Source: Candolleomyces eurysporus (Eukaryota; Basidiomycota; Agaricomycetes; Agaricales; Psathyrellaceae). Taken from it: a DNA stretch of 12,352 nucleotides. Positions within the stretch are counted from its first letter, which is position 1. Every line of letters begins with the position of its first letter. Both the position numbers and the translations under genes were made by a program. Shown here in pieces: positions 1-7,289 of this stretch. The notes below the pieces were generated by a model. That model saw nothing but the letters and a program-made list of their open reading frames with translations, was not told the origin of the DNA and ran no database searches. Location of the stretch: NCBI GenBank assembly GCA_027579435.1, contig JANBPK010001749.1:1-12352 (forward strand). Reading direction: 5' to 3'.

Positions 1-10
1 CGTGTTCTCA

Positions 11-203
11 CTTCTGAAGTCGAATCCGTGTATTGTCGAAGTCTGTTGTCTACGAAGTTAGCTTCCGAAGCAATAACATCGAACCTGGTTGAGCCTTAGC
101 TCCCCCCTCGAACTTGCGATTGCAAAGTTTACGTTCCGAAGCCCAAGTCCAGCTTGACTTAGAGCTTTTCACTATACCCTTGCCCGCCCTTTATCTTCCG
201 AAG
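11..203. repeat. Four copies of palindromic motif CTTC(C/T)GAAG
   Basis: CTTCTGAAG lies at 11-19, CTTCCGAAG at 62-70 and 195-203, and the 8-base core TTCCGAAG at 134-141. Each is an inverted repeat with one central base (CTTC-N-GAAG). The spacings are about 51, 71 and 62 nt. They sit upstream of the dioxygenase-like gene, so they could be dimeric transcription-factor sites or remnants of a repeat. The arm spacing (one base) does not fit the usual heat-shock element (two bases). Function is unknown. Confidence 0.5.
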
Positions 204-279
204 ATACTTGGTGTGTTTGTTTTGTGTGTGTGTTGGTGTTAGAGTTTGGATCTTCGTCTTGTTGTGTTTTGAGCCTTAG
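89..279 (+). repeat. 11-base direct repeat TTGAGCCTTAG, 180 bp apart
   Basis: TTGAGCCTTAG occurs exactly at 89-99 and again at 269-279. Neither copy is in recognised coding sequence. It may be chance, a decayed duplication, or a paired regulatory site. Confidence 0.4.
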
Positions 280-300
280 AACGCGACCTGCGCATCAACG

Positions 301-355
301 GTAAGGTTTGTTCTTGCTGTAGGCGGGGGATTTGAGCTCAAACTTGGAGATTTAG
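301..355 (+). other. Candidate 5' intron
   Basis: The donor GTAAGG at 301 and an acceptor ending TTTAG at 355 give a 55-nt intron, close in length to the others here. No ATG exists upstream within the window. If it is spliced, the first exon either starts before position 1 or is untranslated. A nearer AG at 321-322 would leave an intron too short to be credible. Confidence 0.35.
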
Positions 356-399
356 AACAAGAAGCCGCCAAACGACCATATATCGGGATCCCCCGCCTT

Positions 400-3300
400 T
401 TGCCACCGGCACTAGCCTTTGGACGAGACGAATTTCACTATGAGCCAGAGGATTTATCAAATTTCCCGATTCCCTCTCAGAGAATCTATCAACCACCGCC
501 ACCGGATGCCGACACTCCTCCTGGAAAGTACACTCCCCAGTCCAAAACCTGGGAGCTGGTCCAGACGGACCAGTACAAGCTCGGCTTTGTCATGGCGTCA
601 AACTGGTCTGTCACAGAACGAGACGAGGAGGTAGAACGAATGCGGAACCTCATTTCTTCCCGAATGGTTGCCCCCGTCCTCGACGAGAGGGGTGAACACT
701 ACGTCATGCGACCAATCGCCGGCATGGTCGCAATGCTCGCNGGGGGTCCCCGTCGTTCAGTTCGTGAANGGGGATCCCAACGAACCAATGACCGTTGGCG
801 CATACCACACCCTGGACTCCATTCAGTCACAGCATCCACACCTTTATCCCCGTTTCTCCCTACTTTGCACGCAACTCGCTATTTTGTCATGGGGGAACAA
901 GCAGAAAGACATCACCCGTGTGTGCTATCTCGATGGACTGAAGCCCAATGACCGCTCGTCCGCCACAAAGGACTCTCAGAGTCGTGATGGCTCATACAGC
1001 CTCGGTGGAACAGTTATGAAAGGAGAAGGCCAAGGCGTGTCCCTTCCAGCATCCCAGGTGAATGGAGTCCGGGCCCAAACTCAAATCGGCGCAATTCTGG
1101 TGATCCTCAACGAGCTGTATGATTCGTTGATGATGATATCCCTTTCCAAAGCTGAATACGAGATTACCAACTTTCACTCAAAAGCCAATAATGTTTATAC
1201 TTCGGGAGGCTTGAAAGGGAGCTTCACCAGCCTTCAGCTCAACGTCTCATCAATTGGTGTGTCGCTTGAAGAGGGCCTGGGGTTTCAGGGAACCTTCCAT
1301 TGCGACGACCAGGATTGTATCACACGCTGGACTGCATTTATCCTCCTACTCAATCTCCCCCCTAGTACGTTCTCGTTCTCTCCGTGCATAGATGCCGTAT
1401 TGATCTCCCTTAGATGCTGATTCTGGCCCTTTTTGCCTTGCTCGATCCGGAGTGTATTGCCGAGAGAAGGGAGTGTGGATTGTCATGATGGCGTTCAAAG
1501 GAACGGATATCCATGGCAGCTTTGCTCCCAGCGAAACACAGAAGGAGCGCCAAGAATGGTACAAGACAAATTTGAAGACGGCTTGGGATATTGCTGGCCC
1601 GGAGAACCGGATTGGATACGTTTGCTACGCAACCAGTGCGACAGTGAATCGTAACGCGGGCGCCAATATGACACCGACTATACCGTTCGGCAATTTTGGT
1701 CCCAGCCAACTGCATCGATCGCAAAACCTCAATTTCGCTGAAGATGGACACACCGTACTTGGCGGAGATGAAGGATATTCCATTCGCCATGCTTGGGAAG
1801 TCTCTTGGCATTTTCTCAAGTATACGCAAATGTGCTGTTTGGAACTTGACATACCTCCAGGTAAGCCTGCCTTAAACACATTTTGAGGAGCTTCTCTTTT
1901 TTAAGCTGACATCCCTGTAGCTGAGTTGTCAGCACTCCTCAAGTATCGGAACCAAGCTGGAGAGCTCGTAGAAGTGCCTCCTCTTCCATTCGACTTCATT
2001 TCCCAGCGCGACTACTTCGAGAAGATGCTTAGGCATTATACATACCTGAGGCAGCGGTGCACGACCTATGCCATCCCAGTGATGCGAAACCAAGTTCGCA
2101 AACAGCAGCGGGAAAATCTACGGCATTTCATTGGTGAAGAGGAGCAAGCTGCAGCAGATCTGAAAGCCCAACTTAAGCTCGGAGAGCGTACTGATATTGG
2201 AGTTTTCTGTGATGACAGGGAATCGGAAGTAGACGACTTTGATGAAGTCCGGCCCAACTACAAGACTGCAATCGTCGTCAAGGTTGAGAATATGCATTCA
2301 AAAGATGGAAAGGTGTGCTCGGTTATAATCAGACTCCGAAAGATGGCTGACCTCTTTATCAGATCTATTGGAGCATTGTTTTGGAGGGAGAAGACAAATC
2401 AAGGCGTGTTGAGGGTTCTCTGTAAGTTCTGAGTGTTATTCATATCTTTGTTCAATATTCTGATTGATACGAGTAGTTTGCAAGGCAATGAAAACTTCGA
2501 GAGATTCGTTCGTCAACTTTTACCAAAGTCACTTCGAGCCAAACTTCCACCACTATCTACGGTTGCGCACATCACTCAGCAGACATTGTTACCAGAATCA
2601 ACCCGGCGGCCAGATTCAGATCCGAGTAGCAGGCTCAAAGTGCAGCGACCCACCAACAAAGGCAATGAACTTGTGGATGAAATGGAACGACTGCATTTGA
2701 CGGGAAATCGAATCTCTCCCCATATGACGGACGGAGCCGCGGGTAGAGATATGAACGAAAGTGGAGCAGACCTTGCAAGTAACAATTCTAGCGAGAAACG
2801 GTCACGCAAGCAGAAACGTTCGCCGTTTTCCGAGGGGGAAACAAGCGAAGTTCGGGGCGGAGGCAAAGCTACTCGCAAAGATCCCAATGTTGGCTCGGTG
2901 GAAACACTTCCCCTGGCATTCAAACGCCAGAAGAATTTGCAACCACAAAGAAAGAAGGACAATACACCGAGGGAAGGCGAATTGTGCCAGATTCAGGCCG
3001 AAAAAGCAAACAGTGGAGCGGCAGGACGGGCGACTTCTTCAGTTGCCTTGAACATTGAAGGAGGTCGAAACACCACACCAACAGACCAAGTGGAAGGAGG
3101 GATCAACGCGGATGCTCATCCGGGATGTATTGGGGAAGACGATCGACAGGTTGAGGGAGCGCCGGCCGATGAAGACCTAGGAGATGAAGAGAGTCGAGTA
3201 GCGGATTTCGCAGTCGAAGATTTCCGGGGCCATCGAACTGGCCGAAATGTAAGGATCCTCTTCGCATGGCCGGTGCAGTCTTCTGACGTAGACACATTCC

Positions 3301-4092
3301 CATCCACAGGGCCTCGGCTACAAAGCGAAATATAAAGGTTACAGAAGGGAGGAATTCGTCAGTTCCATGGATGTGAACCCGTATGCGATCCTCTTCTAAT
3401 ATTGAGCTCAATATCTAACATCAGTCTAGGGGCTGTCAGGATCTTGTAACGAGTTATTGGAACGATCTTCACAAGAGCGATATAACTGCTCAGGTTACGC
3501 GACGCAATGCCGTCCAAGTGTGGTCCAAGACCGTCAGCAGCGTCGACATAAATCGAGTCAAAGCCCTTCTTGATGGAGAAGCTCTTCAAAGAGAATTATC
3601 ATGCATTCGTGAAATCGCCAGCTTGGTTCTCCCCGCCAGAGCAAAGAAAAAGTCATCCACTCTAACCTCAATCCTTGAGTCCTGGTTGGACCATTCGTCG
3701 ACCGAAAACATCTTCGAAGCATATATCTCGATCATGCCCGACGATTCTCTCTCTCAAGCAGTTGCTCAATTCCATCGTATTCAACGATGGCCACCATGCG
3801 GGAAGATCACGCGAAGGCAGTGCTGGCGAAGGCAGTTTTGCAGTGGCAGATCGGGCTCTCGCTTATACTGGTGTTTTCTTGGTTCCAGAAGCAGCATTCA
3901 GGAGGCAGTATTGGGGAGTTGGCGGCCAAGGAGTTTCGGCAGCAGGGTTTCGCCAAATTTTCGAAGATCTCACCTTCCCTAGCGAAGCTCTGTAGTCACG
4001 TAATGTGGTTTTTGATCGACCTCGAGAACCGATATGCAGAACGCAGGGCAGAACAGGAGGGAAGGAACGACACCTATTTCGACTCGCCTTGA
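400..4092 (+). CDS. TET/JBP-like 2OG-Fe(II) dioxygenase, multi-exon, 5' end uncertain
   Basis: Probable Fe(II)/2-oxoglutarate dioxygenase. TET/JBP enzymes oxidise the methyl group of 5-methylcytosine or thymine in DNA, so a nuclear site is expected. Proposed exons: about 400-1364, 1414-1860, 1921-2312, 2363-2421, 2477-3248, 3310-3372, 3425-3776 and 3821-4092, about 1,100 residues. The exon 1/2 join gives a beta-helix core with HxD in FHCDDQD (about 1298-1318), then NLPPNADSGPFCLARSGVY, a distal His in FKGTDIHGSFAP (about 1497-1530) and a trailing Arg in ENRIGYVCYA. Exon 5 encodes a basic (KRSRKQKR) then acidic linker, probably disordered. No ATG precedes this frame; the first in frame is at 592, inside conserved-looking sequence, so the 5' end is truncated or lies in an upstream exon. 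An extra base at the N (741) shifts the frame from 1 to 2. TGA at 4090 ends it. Exon structure is well supported; the TET/JBP label is inferred from motif order. Confidence 0.62.
741..741 (+). other. Ambiguous base that breaks the reading frame
   Basis: Upstream of this N the coding frame is frame 1; downstream it is frame 2. Removing one base from the GCN-GGGG run restores a continuous reading (…VAML-AGVPVVQFV…). The N at 769 is frame-neutral. This looks like a homopolymer or allelic-length ambiguity, not a biological frameshift. Confidence 0.65.
1365..1413 (+). other. Intron, dioxygenase gene
   Basis: Donor GTACGT, acceptor CCCTTAG, 49 nt. It joins frame 2 to frame 0 in phase 1 and makes the continuous reading NLPP-N-ADSGPFC through the beta-helix core. 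Without splicing both frames hit stops. Confidence 0.75.
1861..1920 (+). other. Intron, dioxygenase gene
   Basis: Donor GTAAGC, branch-like GCTGAC at about 1905-1910, acceptor CTGTAG, 60 nt. It joins LDIPP to AELSALLKYRN in phase 1. An unspliced message stops at once. Confidence 0.85.
2313..2362 (+). other. Intron, dioxygenase gene
   Basis: Donor GTGTGC, branch-like GGCTGAC, acceptor TATCAG, 50 nt, phase 0. It joins MHSKDGK to IYWSIVLEGEDKS and corrects the frame. Confidence 0.8.
2422..2476 (+). other. Intron, dioxygenase gene
   Basis: Donor GTAAGT, acceptor GAGTAG, 55 nt. It joins RRVEGSL to LQGNENFERFVRQLL in phase 2. Confidence 0.8.
2700..3240 (+). other. Charged low-complexity linker inside the dioxygenase gene
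   Basis: This part of exon 5 encodes a hydrophilic stretch poor in hydrophobic residues. It is first Lys/Arg-rich (SSEKRSRKQKRSPF and further basic clusters), then Gly/Asp/Glu-rich (GEDDRQVEG, DEDLGDEESR). The composition fits a disordered tether. The basic cluster could be a nuclear localisation or DNA-contact segment; that is inference. Confidence 0.6.
3249..3309 (+). other. Intron, dioxygenase gene
   Basis: Donor GTAAGG, branch-like TCTGACG, acceptor TCCACAG, 61 nt, phase 0. It joins HRTGRN to GLGYKAKYKGYRREEF. If retained, the frame runs to a stop just before 3335. Confidence 0.75.
3373..3424 (+). other. Intron, dioxygenase gene
   Basis: Donor GTGAAC, branch-like TCTAAC, acceptor CATCAG, 52 nt, phase 0. 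It joins VSSMD to SRGCQDLVTSYW. An alternative acceptor TCTAG at 3429 would give the wrong phase. Confidence 0.7.
3777..3820 (+). other. Doubtful short intron or frameshift zone
   Basis: The coding frame changes from frame 2 (…DDSLSQAVAQFH) to frame 1 (…LAKAVLQWQIGLSLIL…) between about 3776 and 3826. A GT-AG intron of 44 nt at exactly this place (GTATTC…GGCAG) repairs the frame, but it is shorter than the others and has a weak donor. A one-base indel is the alternative. Frame 1 also reads as helical protein through 3787-3820. Confidence 0.4.
3811..3840 (+). repeat. 15-bp imperfect tandem duplication
   Basis: GCGAAGGCAGTGCTG at 3811-3825 is followed by GCGAAGGCAGTTTTG at 3826-3840, 13 of 15 bases identical. 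In frame 1 it encodes AKAVL twice. It overlaps the uncertain frame change, and the candidate acceptor at 3820 would splice away most of the first copy. Confidence 0.7.
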
Positions 4093-5955
4093 TTGACACC
4101 AGATTTGGGTCCCAAACCCAGCATGCCCCTCGATCAGCTCCCCAACGATCTCTATGGGTTGCGGCCTTCAAGCAATGCTTCCGATCTATCACTTCAACGG
4201 ACAGTCTACCAAGAAGTCTGGGGCGTACACCCGTGGACTTCCCAGATCCTGCTTTCCAAAGTCGTGCAAGCAATTCTCACCGAGGAGCTCATAAAACCCC
4301 ACCTTACCAAATACGACAGACTTCTGCAGACGACCAAGCACGCCAAATCGCCTGAACAAGCTGTGAATCGGTGCATCATCAGAGGAGCAATGCTCTCATG
4401 CTTTGTGGAGGCAACCCAATCCGATGCCATTTTGGTTTCTGAACAAATGTCTCCCCTTCTGAATTCTCCCAACTTCATAGCCGGCAAATCGTGTACAAGT
4501 GCTCGCGACGCCGCTCCGAAGGTCTTGAATAACATGAATCAATTGCAAGGCCCCTTCGTTCAAGCAGTTCAAGACCTACTCACCCCTGGAATTCGGACGA
4601 CACTGACCGAGATGGGCAACGTTATTCACACGTGTCTAGTCAGTCACTTCTCCCCTTCATCGAAGAACCCTGCCAAAACCTATCATAAAGGCCGCGCCCT
4701 CGTGTTTGGCCCAATATCGTTGGATCAAGTGATGCCCCAAGATGCCAGTATCGCGATCCTCGACCTCATGCTTCGAGAGTCACTGCGGGAGAGGCGGGGC
4801 AAGACATGGGTGGTTGAAAGTCTCGGACGTGTCTTGAGAGGCGAGCACGCTACCAGAAGCAGTCACAGTGCCTACAACCCCGATCATACGAATCCTGCTC
4901 GCCATTACAATCGCCTCGCAACTCTCCTGTCAGAGTACATGGGCGATCGCCCCTTGACTGGACCCTACGGCCTCTCGAACCTTCTCTCATGGTTTGGAAC
5001 GGGACAGGGAGCAATGACGGAGAAGTTCCAGGAGTATCTCACAGGGCATGGAGGGTTCTGGTCCGAGTCCGTCCAAGGCATGGTCACCAAATTCAATGCT
5101 GCCTTGCGGGAGAACGAGTATCTAGAGAGCAATAATCTCGAAGAGCTAGGCGCGGTCCTTGAAGGGCTTCTAAAATACAATGACAACCGTGCTTGGGGTC
5201 AGCCAAGCAACCTGCTATCTGCTCAACCCACTCAACGAGGGAAAAATGGGGCTAAATTCACCTTGCAAGCCAAATTCACCCCATACTTCGAGGACCGCGT
5301 TGTCAACAATTGGACCTTATTTCTTGGAGATATGGCTGGCCAAGAATATCGGAAATGGACGGGACCCAGGAGAAGTTGGAAGGAAGCGCTGGAAATGGTT
5401 CATGACCTGCGCATTTCTGGTATTGGCGGACTCACCGCCCTCCAACTCGTCAACTCACTTGCATTGTTCGGAGTCGTTGATATGCCTGATCAACGAACGA
5501 TGGCAGATTGGATCTGGACGCGACCCCAGCTAGGGGCCTTCCGCGGCTTGGAAGCCATTGGATTCGAAATCGTCAACACCAACGCCGCTCGATTCGCCTT
5601 TAACCTGGTCTACAGTCATCTCGATCAGACCATGTCCAACGAAGACAAAGAAATGATCGGCTTTAGCAGCATTTTCGTCGAACATCTCCTCTGCAAAGTT
5701 GTCCGGTGGGACCGGCGTCTCAATCAAGATGGAAGCAGCCAGACACTTAGGTCTCTGGCAGAAGAAGTTTTGAAGAAGTCCGGGGCGGGCATCGTGGAAC
5801 CAGATCCATTCCCGTGTCCACTCAGCTTAGCAAGTCCCTTGGTTCAGGAGTGTTTCTCTGCAGCCTACACTGGTAAGTCTGCTATCGCCACTATCCGATG
5901 TTCACAATTAACGGCAGAAGGTTCGCAACCAGTGATCAATCCAGTCCTCAATTAG
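4093..5955 (+). CDS. Helical protein with HhH-like aGPT-PPlase/HMUDK-type C-terminal block
   Basis: The frame stays open for 620 codons from just after TGA 4090-4092; the first ATG is 4123. It is in phase with the last exon of the dioxygenase-like gene, so it may be that protein's C-terminal half. Counting from 4093, residues 1-400 are helical and unrecognised. Residues 430-495 contain LRISGIGGLTALQLVNSL, then a tryptophan-rich spacer (MADWIW), then LGAFRGLEAIGF. This order (GIG-x-hydrophobic helix, later G-A-x-RGL) recalls the helix-hairpin-helix block of alpha-glutamyl/putrescinyl thymine pyrophosphorylases and 5-hmdU DNA kinase helical domains, which act on hypermodified bases. Later VVRWDRRLNQ is conserved-looking. 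No N or frameshift lies in this 1.86 kb, unlike the flanks. Coding status is strong; the family link is tentative. Confidence 0.7.
   Translation: MTPDLGPKPSMPLDQLPNDLYGLRPSSNASDLSLQRTVYQEVWGVHPWTSQILLSKVVQAILTEELIKPHLTKYDRLLQTTKHAKSPEQAVNRCIIRGAMLSCFVEATQSDAILVSEQMSPLLNSPNFIAGKSCTSARDAAPKVLNNMNQLQGPFVQAVQDLLTPGIRTTLTEMGNVIHTCLVSHFSPSSKNPAKTYHKGRALVFGPISLDQVMPQDASIAILDLMLRESLRERRGKTWVVESLGRVLRGEHATRSSHSAYNPDHTNPARHYNRLATLLSEYMGDRPLTGPYGLSNLLSWFGTGQGAMTEKFQEYLTGHGGFWSESVQGMVTKFNAALRENEYLESNNLEELGAVLEGLLKYNDNRAWGQPSNLLSAQPTQRGKNGAKFTLQAKFTPYFEDRVVNNWTLFLGDMAGQEYRKWTGPRRSWKEALEMVHDLRISGIGGLTALQLVNSLALFGVVDMPDQRTMADWIWTRPQLGAFRGLEAIGFEIVNTNAARFAFNLVYSHLDQTMSNEDKEMIGFSSIFVEHLLCKVVRWDRRLNQDGSSQTLRSLAEEVLKKSGAGIVEPDPFPCPLSLASPLVQECFSAAYTGKSAIATIRCSQLTAEGSQPVINPVLN
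5873..5917 (+). other. Probable intron near the 3' end of the HhH-like gene
   Basis: A strong donor GTAAGT follows …CFSAAYT, and an acceptor CGGCAG gives 45 nt. As 45 is a multiple of three and holds no stop, spliced and retained forms both end at TAG 5953-5955. The retained peptide (GKSAIATIRCSQL) looks less natural than the spliced join. Confidence 0.6.
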
Positions 5956-6058
5956 GCGCGCAGCCTGATGCCTCGGAGCCCTTGGCCAAACACTTGTTTT
6001 CCATTTGAATCGGCCGTTATGCAGGCGCATAGGCATTGCAAATTAACCACTGCTCCCC
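5956..6058. other. Short spacer between the two gene regions
   Basis: About 100 bp without recognised coding sequence. It would contain both the 3' end of the upstream gene and the 5' breakpoint of the TRA1-like fragment. No promoter-like element or repeat is evident. Confidence 0.5.
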
Positions 6059-7270
6059 ATGATCAAGTTCCTTCTTGAAAGATTCCTGAACTCGGCGAGT
6101 GTGCCGAACATCCAGGTCTCGCAACGATATATATCTACGTATTCCCTGCTTCCCACCCCTTAATGAACACGTTCCCGCCTCTCACCTCACCAAGCTGCTG
6201 ATGGACTGGTTCTCCCTCGTGTCAAAGCATCCAAGCCNGTGGATTATTTCCATCTTTGTTTCGGCTAAGAGGCGTTGCAGGAGTTTACAACGCCGTTGTG
6301 AGGCCTCAATCGACAATCACCTGTGTTCAGCGACTCAACTCGCTCGTCTTCTTGTCTTAATGCAACCTCTTGCTCTCGCACCTCGTTAAACCCCTCGAGC
6401 TCCAAGTCGCGTCCCAGGGACTTGAAAACTTCTTTGAATTATGCATCAGCCACCTCACTCCGGATTTCCTTGACCCAACGCTGAGCATCGTGCTTCGCGA
6501 GTTGATGGAGGCCTTGTTCAGCCATCTGAAGCCGGCTCTTTACAGCCACAACCTGGCCCATACGACCATTCAAAGTGTCGACAAACTAAGTAGCAGAAGT
6601 CCTCGACATCTTTTCAAGTAACCGACCCTCACCTATCACCGTCGCTTCCCGTCAGCAAAGATTGCGATATCGTTCAGCGGAAACTCCGATGCCATCGTNG
6701 CGGGACTAGTGCCCAACCACACCCNGGGTCAGGCCCGGCAGATCGGGCTTCGTTCCGACAGTTACTTGGATAATAGCGTCTCAAGAATGCTGTATGAGGT
6801 ATGTGTCCGTCATTCNAACTTCTTCCGATGCTGATGATTGCCTCAGGAATTAAAGGGAAAGAAAGTCGTGAAGACTCTCTAATGCGCGCACGAACGGCAC
6901 GACTACATCCATCTACATGCTGTCCAAATTGAAGCTGAAGATTATATTAAAAAGTTGGCAAGCGCCTTGTTCGAACGTAGAATCTGCCGTAACTAATCTC
7001 GACCGTTTAGCACCCGACTTACCCAAAGCAACCTGCTTGCAGGGATCCTCGACTCCATTCCTCATGCACTCGCCCACGAGCAACCTGCCCAGGTTGAGAA
7101 GGCAAAGACATTCGTCGCGTCTATTATCGAGGATTTGGTGTAGATGAGGTCACAACCCAACATCACCGTCCAGGACATTCTACCCACCCTTCATCACCTT
7201 GCGAATCGTTTCACGTCCCTCTGCCTTGATGATTTATGGACCGGGAAAAATACCGGCTGCAATGGTGTGC
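6059..7270 (+). pseudogene. TRA1: TRA1 pseudogene, first HEAT block
   Basis: Coding-like pieces begin with MIKFLLERFLNSAS (6059) and NEHVPASHLTKLLMDWF (about 6166), then an unclear stretch to 6366. Next comes a clear block around FELCISHLTPDFLDPTL, ending at TAA 6619. After a frame change, SGNSDAIVAGLVPNH leads to MLYE and an intron, then ELKGKKVVKTL with TAA at 6880 and TAA at 6994. After another frame change, LLAGILDSIPHALAHEQ runs to TAG 7141 and continues in phase as MRSQPNITVQDILPTLHHL to CLDDLWTGKNTGCNG. These match the part of Tra1 roughly 900-1,200 residues from its N-terminus, by memory of the family. Confidence 0.8.
6799..6846 (+). other. Retained intron in TRA1 pseudogene
   Basis: Donor GTATGT, branch-like GCTGATG, acceptor GCCTCAG, 48 nt with one N at 6816. 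It joins RMLYE to ELKGKKV in phase 0. Its survival shows the copy did not arise from spliced mRNA. Confidence 0.7.
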
Positions 7271-7289
7271 GCCTGGTGGTCTCGACACC

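Larger units (their letters stand above)
1..399. other. 5' flank without ATG or recognisable gene
   Basis: No ATG occurs on the + strand before position 440, so no conventional start lies in this stretch. It contains a GT-rich tract (about 210-240), palindromic CTTC(C/T)GAAG nonamers and an 11-base direct repeat, described separately. Frame 1 is open from 280 into the gene at 400. A plausible short intron (301-355) suggests that part of this DNA is transcribed, as 5' UTR or as an upstream coding exon. Nothing else is recognised. Confidence 0.6.

Noticed and set aside
11..203. Heat-shock elements
   Set aside because: The arms TTC and GAA are separated by one base, whereas the standard element has two; no extended alternating array is present.
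440..634. Protein starting at ATG 440 (MSQRIYQISRF…)
   Set aside because: The frame stops at 632-634 and its composition (Ser/Arg-rich) is that of an out-of-phase reading; the overlapping frame 1 reads as conserved-looking protein and joins the downstream gene.
3675..3995. Alternative frame 0 reading (ADRALAYTGVFLVPEAAF…) as the true coding frame
   Set aside because: It looks protein-like locally but stops at 3993 and cannot join the long open frame downstream, while frame 1 continues in phase toward 5955.
5230..5285. Direct repeat AAATTCACC in the HhH-like gene
   Set aside because: It is a short nine-base repeat within coding sequence, explained by the similar peptides KFTL and KFTP.
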